DNA of 64,000 bases from Chamaecyparis obtusa (lineage: Eukaryota > Streptophyta > Pinopsida > Cupressales > Cupressaceae), in the NCBI GenBank assembly GCA_027943335.1, contig BSBK01006021.1, forward strand, positions 559,501 to 623,500, given 5' to 3'. The notes beneath the pieces were generated by a model. That model saw nothing but the letters and a program-made list of their open reading frames with translations, searched no databases and was not told the origin of the DNA. The stretch's first letter is position 1. Each line of letters starts with the position of its first letter. Position numbers and translations under genes: made by a program. Positions 56,229 to 64,000 of the stretch are shown piece after piece.

Positions 56229-59200
56229 TACAATATGATTATGAGCGTTGTGTCAAAAAATTTTAGATCAAGTCATGTCCCAGCTTTCCCCGGTGACAAT
56301 AGGTGGATTTATGCCCCCTCAAGAGATTGTTTGTGCAAAAAATGATCTCTTGAAATAAGAAGATGAATGTTAGATAACAAGTTGATATATGATGACAAAG
56401 AAGAATGGTTAGTAAGAAGTGAAGAATGTTCATAGATGATGATGTTTGACTGTTATTGGATACAAATATTGTTAACAAGAATAATGTCTGGTTTCAAGGA
56501 CCCATCTTGTATAAGACTAGTGACAATGTGTAGGTTCAGGGAAGACATGCCCTGTATAAGACAAGAGACAATGTCTGGTTTGAGGAAAGATACATCCTAT
56601 ATATGATCATTGTTTGAATGAATGATTGACAAAATGATTTGAAAAAAAATTGATAAATTGATGGATTGACTAATTTGACTAATAGAAGAAATGTTAGTGA
56701 GAAGAATGAGTTAGGAGAAATAAATTAGAAGAATTGAACTTATGCTATCAATGTGTATGATTTACTAAGTCGATGCTATTTATTTTTACCATTTTCATCA
56801 TCATGCCTTATTGAAAAGGAAGAGATACGAATGCACCCATATATTGACCATCTGGATATTATTGCAATCTATGTTGAAGCAAGCAGAAAGAAAATAAGGA
56901 ATATTTTGACATCGTCCCAAGGTTGTCTCAGATCATGGGTGTGTGTAGCTTCAAGATGAGTAAAAGTGCTTATCATATTCACCCTACATCAGTCTTGCCC
57001 CAGAACTTTATCGAAACATTCCACAAACAAAACAAAAATAAAACAAGATTATGAACCATCATAGCCACTCTCACCACTTGGTGGTCTCCTTGAGGAACAT
57101 AATCGCAAAAGATAAATTGATAATGGACTAACTTGACTGACTTTTCCAATAGCATTAATGATCATTGATTATTTTTATTTTTTTGTTTGATTGGATGTAA
57201 ATGTGTCTAGTTTTAGGAATGGACTACCCATATTAGGCCGATCTGTCTAGTTTTAAGTGGATCTGATACGATATAAGACCATTGACTGGTTGATTGATTG
57301 ACTAATTGATAGATGCCATATTGGATTGTTGATAAAGATAGGTCTCATGAGTCCATTTCCTATTTATGAAGCTCACAATTTTGATTGAAATTTGATGCTT
57401 GATCGGTGCTTTCTTCTTGTTGTGACAGAGATTTTATTGCAAGATTTTTGGCATGTTTTGATTTTTTTTGGTCGATTGATTTCTTTGGGACATTTTCTGA
57501 TGTTTTTGGTCCATCAAAGGTTTCATATGTTTGGATTCAAGGTATGTGTGGCGTGTCGCATAGGTGAAGGCTCTTATCATAGACACCCCTAACATAGATT
57601 CCTTAGATGACTTGTTTTTAAATTTTAAATTTTTTTGGATTATTTTAGGATCATATATGATGCTTTTTATCATTTTTTAGGACATATTGAAAAAAATATT
57701 AGGGATTTTTTTAGGATGAATGTTTGAATATTTTTGGATTTTTTTAGGTCTTTTATTTGAATGTTTTAGGATTTTTTTTTAGGACATTAAGATTGCCCCC
57801 AGTGTCTAGCAAGGAAAGGAAATTATGGGTTGATGGATGAACTGGTAAAAGGATGAAGGCTAAATGTCTCTTGGTATGTCTTGAAGATATTTGGATGCCA
57901 AAAACTATCCACGAGATGGGATAATTGTTTTATACCAAGTTTAGGGATTGGATATGACAAGATAGGGTAATGAAATGGTGCACTGAATGGCATGTGGTTT
58001 ATAGGAGTGGACATGTCAAGAGGATGTTGAAAACATATTTTTTATTTTATGTCTTTATTTTCTATCAAAACCAAGAGAGAGATTTGGATAAGATAATGAT
58101 AGGACAAGCAAGATTAAGAATGGACAAGATGAGGGATATGGACTGAAGGTTGCAATAAGATAGGCAATATGGACCAAAGTTATGTGGATAGGATAAGAGG
58201 TACATACCAAAGGGATGTGTATAGGATAAGGAAGAGGGACCAAAGGGATGCAAACAACATGAAGCAGATAGGACATGTGATGCTTCTAGGGAGATCACTA
58301 GCCTTGTCAAAATCAAAGTTGGGAAAAAGGAAATATGGATACTGATAAGGGATATAGGGGACATAGGATAATGGAGGAAATTAAAGGGATATGATATGAT
58401 GATATATCATGGATGGAACCTGCCCTCAAGTATGGAATGCAAGAAGTTCATAACTTACACATGATACTTGTTTGCCAAGTTTTTATCATGGTACTTGTCC
58501 AAAGCACCTATTTGCCAGGTTTTCACTATTGAGTGAAATTATTTCTCTTTATTTTTTTTGTATTACCAAGACTCATGTTTGCCAGGTTTTCATCAAGGCA
58601 ACAATTTTTTTTATTTTATTTTTTTACTTTTTTAAACTTTTTTTGACTTCTTAACTTTTTTGGGAAGGTGGTGGACTCATGATAGGAAATAGAAGGACTC
58701 AAGCATCTATATCTTTGTATGGTTGTCTTGAATGACACAAAATAATAGATCATATCTTTTGATAGTGTGCTCAAAGACTTTGGTAGGGTAATGATAAAGA
58801 GAGATGAAATGGATGGTTGGATGAAGTGGGATAAGGGTTTACACAAAGGATTGGATAAGAGGTATGGAAGGATAGAACATATTAGATGAATAATAGATGG
58901 GGTATTGGAATAATTGTGTAGCATTATATGAAAAGGGTGACAAGGAGAACATCGGCACACACCTTGAAGGGTGGTAGAGTAATGGAGGAAAATTGGATTT
59001 AGAAGCTTTAGATTTTAATGGAGAAATGAAGGTGGATTTTGACTTTGGGAAATAAGAACCCAAAATAGATTTGGAAGTGGATGGAAGTTGTTTCAATGGA
59101 GGGATAGAAATTTTGGATGCCAACTTGGATTTTTTGTGGGACACTATGCTTTAAGAGTCCACTTGGGAATCCACATAGATTTTGTTTTTTTATTCTTTTG

Positions 59201-59927
59201 TGGGTCCTTGGAACACATTGTTTCTACAAGAGATTTAGGAACACATATATCTTTTGACTCCATTTTTTTCTCAAGGGGCCTTTTGGATATTTATTTTTTC
59301 TTTAGGATAATATTTACTTTGGTTTTACATGTCGATTAGATTGGACATGTTGATCCTTGACTGCATGTAGATTGTTTGACTTATAGAACTTATGTTTGGC
59401 ATCCAAATTGTTTGAAATAGCAATTTGATTCATGGATGGATAAGAATTGTATGGAGGCCTATTGGATGGGTGGAATCTCTATGGTGTGTGCCTTTGCTAA
59501 CCTTGATTTAGGGTAGGATAGGTGGATGGTGAACTAGTGGATGGACGAATAAATGGACCTAAGATGTATGGAAGGGATGAAGGGGGAGGTATATACTTGT
59601 ATTTGGATTTGGAAAGGATACCAACATCTTGATGTATGAAACTGAGGCCATGATCATTTCAGTTTTCTTTGGTATGAAAGGGTTCTAGCATACTTTTTCC
59701 TTGTAGGTTTAACCCTTTGATTTGATAATGCTTTTGACTAGTAGGATACTTGCTAAAAGATGTGACTCCATTTTGAGGTGGATATGATATGGAAGACAAA
59801 ACAAGATTATGAAGAATATTAGACTGGATGGAAGTGGGGGAGCCCATTTGACATGTATGGGGTTCATGAACATCTTGTAAGTTAATGTGTTTAAATTATG
59901 AGGGGGATCAGGAAGAATAATGAGATC
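56229..59927 (-). other. Element E interior, left part, non-coding
   Basis: No domain found on either strand. Degenerate short repeats are common: TTTTTAGGA and similar units at 57640-57790, GGACCAAAGGGATG-like units at 58140-58255, and TTTGCCAGGTTTTCA-like units three times at 58470-58600. These suggest repeated local duplication in sequence free of coding constraint. Confidence 0.6.
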
Positions 59928-61050
59928 CTACAATGGAATTGGAAGAATGACATGATCATTTAGTAGGATTGGATTTTGTGAAGAACATGGAGGATTGGGA
60001 CATGGAGATGAAGGATTGGTAGGCTCAAGAGGAGGATCTGGAGGGATGATGATATCTTGTGGTAGAAATGAAGGTGAAGGGATACTTTGATCTTGACTTG
60101 CAAGGGGGTCATTGTACTCTATTTTAAGGGTGGTTTTCTCTTGACTATGAATAGAATCATTTGGAAGAATGGGCAGAATATCATGATCTTTCTTAGGAAT
60201 AGGAAGTGTAAGGTTAATAAGAATTGGAAGGATGGTTTGTTCTTGGAATAAATGGGAATCCTCATTGATAGGATGGACATGGATGGTAGGATCGTTATTG
60301 AAATCTAAGAAGATAAGATCTTGGTCAACAGTTGGATAGGTTTGGTCATTCTTAAGATCTTGATCTTTATTTATTTTAGGACTCATTTCTTCATGATTTT
60401 CATCACCCTCTTGACATGGGGTATGAGTTTGGACATGCATGGAGGATTCTTGGAGGATTTCATTTATTTGGCTGCATGGGGGAGGACTTTAAGTGAGACT
60501 CTTTGGAGTAGGTTTGTCAGGGAAAGGAGCATATGGTGGAATTGGATCTAGGACTGTTTAATTGTAGAAGGGAATTAATCAAGGGATTAGCTTGGAAATT
60601 CATCATGGATAGCCCTTGGGAGATCTCATTACTAGTTATATCATTGGATAGAAATGAAAAAGATTTCTCTTTTGATGCTTCAAGGGATGAAGGAATGGGG
60701 GGAAATATGGAATTTTCTTGAGTGACACCATATTCATGGGAGGTATATGTGTCATTTTCTAGACATGTGTCGGTGATTTCGATCTTGTTCAATAATAGAA
60801 TGATGTTTATGAACCAGCTTTTGAGGCAAATAATTAAAAGATTTAGATTGGGGACTTTTATTTTTGGGCAATATTTTTGGTGATACCACATTGACAGTTG
60901 CATGTTGTGAAGAGTTTGTTGATTAAAAATGTGGTATAATAGATTTACTATTGATCGTGCTTGATTGATGTCCAAAGGATGAAAGATTTGCAATTGTGTT
61001 TGTTTGGTAAATCCTTGGTGGTGGATATGAGGAAGCCAGAGGATGTTCAT
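59928..61050 (-). pseudogene. Element E internal open region of unknown function
   Basis: Two minus-strand open stretches, 61050-60517 and 60440-59928, follow each other with one frame step and one stop between them. The second is rich in Pro, Asn, Asp, Ile and His, of low complexity, with patterns such as IPPDPPLEPTNPSSPCPNPP. No gag, zinc knuckle or enzyme motif is present. The pair may be a relic of an element-specific protein or just a biased composition. Confidence 0.35.
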
Positions 61051-63274
61051 TGAGTTGTGATTTGATCAAAGGCCTATAGGGTGATTGATCAACATGGTAT
61101 GGATATAGGTCCTCTATGATGTAGGACTTTGGTTGTCTTTGACTTTTAAGATCATCTACCTAGATTTACATGTCTTGTCTTGGATATTAGTTTTCAAATA
61201 TTATTGTGTCATCTTGGGGAAACTTTCTGAATAGAAAAAAGGGTTTGTGTCAACATAGTAGTTGGTTTCATGTTCTTCTTTGTATGGGGGAAATTGATTG
61301 ATATACAAGTCATCTAATTTATTTCTCATTTAATAGCTGATGAGTGGTCTCTGACCAAAAGGGTATGTAAGAGACATCTTGTTATTGACTTGGAGTGTTT
61401 GGAGTGTGATTCAAATTGTTGTTTCAATGATTCCAAGTTTGAAGTGTGACTTTTAAAAAATAAAATATGATAGAGAAATGTTTATCTCTATGGTTTAGAC
61501 TTGTTGATATTTGATTGTGATATCTTAGTTCTAAGGACCTGGGATCCTTGATTGTGAACTTTGAAATCTTGATCTTAAGGTTTTTTTGATGACACTTGTA
61601 ACATGAAGCTTGAATGCAACAAAAAAAATGACAAGCACAACACTCACTTCAATCAATAGTCCTAGCAGCTAAATATTGAGTGTATGTTCCAAAAGAATTT
61701 GAAAAGTCTTGCACAAGAAGATATTCCAAACAATCTACCTAAGGTCAATTTGGTTATGCATGGTTGAAAGGGTGGATACTACTTAACCAAGATTTTGTCA
61801 GGATTTTGTTCAGATAGAGTTTAGTTTATCCTCCATTACAAAGGCCTCCTACACACATAAAAACATGATTTTGCGCCATCTCAAAAGACTACTAGAGAAG
61901 TTTATCATTCCCAAACTCTTTCTCTCCTCAACCCCATTAAGGATGAAAGAATTTTATTTTATAGCGGGTCAAATTACTGCGGCTACAATAGTTGTATCCC
62001 ACTTTGGGTTATCCCTCTCACCGGCCTCGCTAAGGCATGTTCTCAAGATGTGAGCCCTTTGAGATTATAATTTAATCTAGAAAGTGATGAAATTGAAATG
62101 AAAAGTAGGTATAGGAGTGTGATTACCTTAAGAAGGCTAAGAGCATATCCCAATTACTTTCCACTCCCAAACACAATTAACAATGTTCTTTCCCAAGCCT
62201 TTAATCTTTGGGATATTGAGTATGTTTGGTATTCTCATTCACTATGCAAGTGAAGAGCATAGGCCTAATGCTTTTATCCACAAACTAAGAGGATTAAATT
62301 TTGGTGTTTGGTCATTCTCTTAGCCTTTCTTTCTATTGATTAATTCTGGTATGTTTGGCATTCTGATTCACTATGAAAGTAAAGAGCATTGACCTAATAC
62401 CAAAATTTATCAAACAATAATACATTTTATAATTAAGCTAGATTTGAAATTGAAATGCCAAAATTTAAACAAAATGCAAAGAGATTAGGCTTGCCTTATT
62501 TGAAGCTAGCAAAAGGTAGGTACATTTTTCTAATTTTCATTTTGCATTTTTTATACTCACCTAGTGGTGATCGTTCCAGTTCCTAAGCATCCACAACAAT
62601 TGTCATAAATGTTAGTCCAACACACACTAGAAAAAGTGAAGGAAAACAAGATGCTAGTAAAATAAATGAACTTTAGAAAAGACATGCACTTAGATTAATT
62701 TTTACTCCATATTTAGCTTTTTTTGTGTGTTTTTGACCTAGTCATTAAGATACAATTTTTAGCTAGATTTATGGTCCTCACAAATAGAAATGAAAAGAAG
62801 TAACCCCTACTAAAAATTGGTGAGATTTCCAAAAATGTATGAAATTTTTTTAAATTCCTTAATTTGTGCCTTAGGGAACCAATTTATCAAAACAGACTAG
62901 TTTTTAAAGATCTAATTTTTTAGAAATTATTTCTCATCAAAATTAAAAACACAAAGAACAAACCCCCTCTAGAATTTTATGATATTTTCAAAAATGTGAA
63001 GTTTTCAAAGAAGTTCACTCATTTGTACCTAGAATTTTTTTTTAATGAAAAATCATAAAAAAAATAATAAATCACACAAAAATTATTAGAAAAATATGAT
63101 TTTCAAACTATATGCTCTTGTATTAGCCCCAACCTACAAAAAAAAAATTAATAAAAAAATTATAAACCATTTGGAAGATATGACCAAATCTTTGAAAACT
63201 CTGCATGCAACAATAAATAAGCAAAGAAAACCTACATGCAAATATAAAAGATAAATTCATCAAATTTTTAGCAT
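61051..63274 (-). other. Element E interior, right part, non-coding
   Basis: This is the leader side of the element. No ORF of interest. A 50-base direct repeat lies at 62221 and 62350 (separate entry). The part next to the primer site is A-rich. Confidence 0.6.
62221..62399. repeat. Direct repeat pair with 129-base spacing
   Basis: TATGTTTGGTATTCTCATTC at 62221 and TATGTTTGGCATTCTGATTC at 62350 both continue with ACTATG, AAGAGCAT and CCTAAT. Copies are about 50 bases with some six differences. Confidence 0.85.
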
Positions 63275-63293
63275 GTTCACGTCAAGTTCACCA
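63275..63293 (-). promoter_or_regulatory. Primer binding site of element E
   Basis: On the minus strand TGGTGAACTTGACGTGAAC starts seven bases after the 5' LTR. It begins TGG as expected for a tRNA 3' complement; I cannot name the tRNA. Confidence 0.6.
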
Positions 63294-63300
63294 AAATGTA

Positions 63301-64000
63301 TGTAGGGGTAAAATATCTACAAGACTTAGAGAGATAAAATTAGTAGCACTGAAATCAATCAAGAAAAGTATTAACAATAAACCATACAGAACAACAGAAA
63401 ATATGCATCATAATTGGAAATGAAATACTAAATATTCAAATAAACCAAATGATGCCAAGTGCTTCTATTGCTTCTCTGCACTCCATTGAGATGTTGCTAG
63501 TTGGCATTTAGAGTTGAATTCGACAACATCTAGACTTGGGAGATTCAAGAAATTGATAAATGATTGATTGCTAAGAAATGAAACCTACATAAGATAATTG
63601 CTATTCAGAAATCAAGATCCTTCAAATGGGTTTGAAACGGGGTTTATATAGAGATTCGGGATGGAATGGATGATTGATATTGATTTGAGAACAACAATTT
63701 GAATGGACGAGATAATTAGAGAGGAGAAGATTATGGGTTATTTTCCAAAATTGAAGATTTGTTTCCAATTGAACTCAAAAAGCGAAGAGTTCTTGGAAAT
63801 AAAGGATGAGATAAACATTGAAGAGATTTTTTATTTTAAGAAGATTTTAGTTTCCGAAAAATGAAAATCAAAAGAAAGGAAATATTTTGATTTAATTCTT
63901 ATTTTGAAAGATATTTGATTTTCAAAAGTTTGATTTTCAATTTTCAGAATTTATAATTCCTTGTAATTTTGATTTTTTAGATTTTTAGAAGATTTAATTG
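63301..64000 (-). repeat. 5' LTR of element E, partial
   Basis: Matches the first 700 or so bases of 55009-56213. The TATA box is at 63652-63643. The remaining 500 bases, including the LTR start, lie beyond the window. Confidence 0.86.

Larger units (their letters stand above)
55009..64000 (-). mobile_element. LTR element E without gag or pol (LARD-like), cut by window end
   Basis: The LTR at 55009-56213 is repeated from 63301 to the window end. On the minus strand a primer site (63293-63275) follows the right LTR and a polypurine tract (56228-56214) precedes the left one, so the element reads leftwards and the right copy is the 5' LTR. The 7.1 kb interior shows no gag, protease, RT or integrase on either strand. 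That is the definition of a large retrotransposon derivative. A related LTR lies at 20406-21400. The left flank is the TA microsatellite, so a target duplication cannot be judged. Confidence 0.82.

Overview
This is nuclear DNA from a large, repeat-rich plant genome. Intact host genes are absent. Almost everything that can be identified is retroelement sequence in several layers of insertion. Old, diverged LTR pairs, very long Ty3 LTRs, non-coding LTR derivatives and one decayed exon of an MLO-family membrane protein fit a seed plant with a giant genome. A gymnosperm such as a conifer is my best guess, but the sequence alone does not prove it.

Layout, left to right. Positions 1-1816 are AT-rich, with at most one possible pair of spliced exons at the very edge. 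Positions 1817-4212 hold a short non-coding LTR element with Copia-type priming signals. Positions 4364-16648 hold a complete but decayed Ty3 element (A) with gag, protease, RT-RNase H, integrase and a long extra coding region before its 3' LTR. A 2.77 kb solo LTR (13865-16634) sits nine bases from the end of that 3' LTR. Positions 16649-24771 are mostly unassigned, AT-rich DNA carrying LINE remnants on the minus strand and one LTR with its polypurine tract that is related to the element at the right end of the window.

Positions 24772-42007 are a Copia element (B, target duplication ACAAG). It is split within gag by an 11.8 kb Tat-like Ty3 element (C, 25988-37805, target duplication AGAAG) whose 2.65 kb LTRs belong to the same family as the solo LTR. 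Element C carries a second, archaeal-type RNase H domain between protease and RT. A second Copia element (D, minus strand, 42133-47631, target duplication TCCTC) follows after 125 bases. Just to its right, at 47825, an MLO-like exon keeps its 3' splice site but has an in-frame stop, so elements B, C and D may all lie in or near a dead MLO-like gene.

Positions 49998-54062 hold a broken LINE, plus strand, interrupted by a foldback and a roughly 970 bp terminal-inverted-repeat element. A 350 bp TA microsatellite with an internal 127 bp periodicity follows. From 55009 to beyond the window end lies a minus-strand LTR element (E) with LTRs of about 1.2 kb and a 7.1 kb interior lacking gag and pol, which is the structure of a LARD. 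Its left LTR contains a 72 bp LINE tail with a clean 14 bp target duplication.

No element looks competent: all coding regions carry stops, frameshifts or lost catalytic residues. The best-supported boundaries are those with matching target duplications (B, C and D exact; A and the solo LTR four of five bases).
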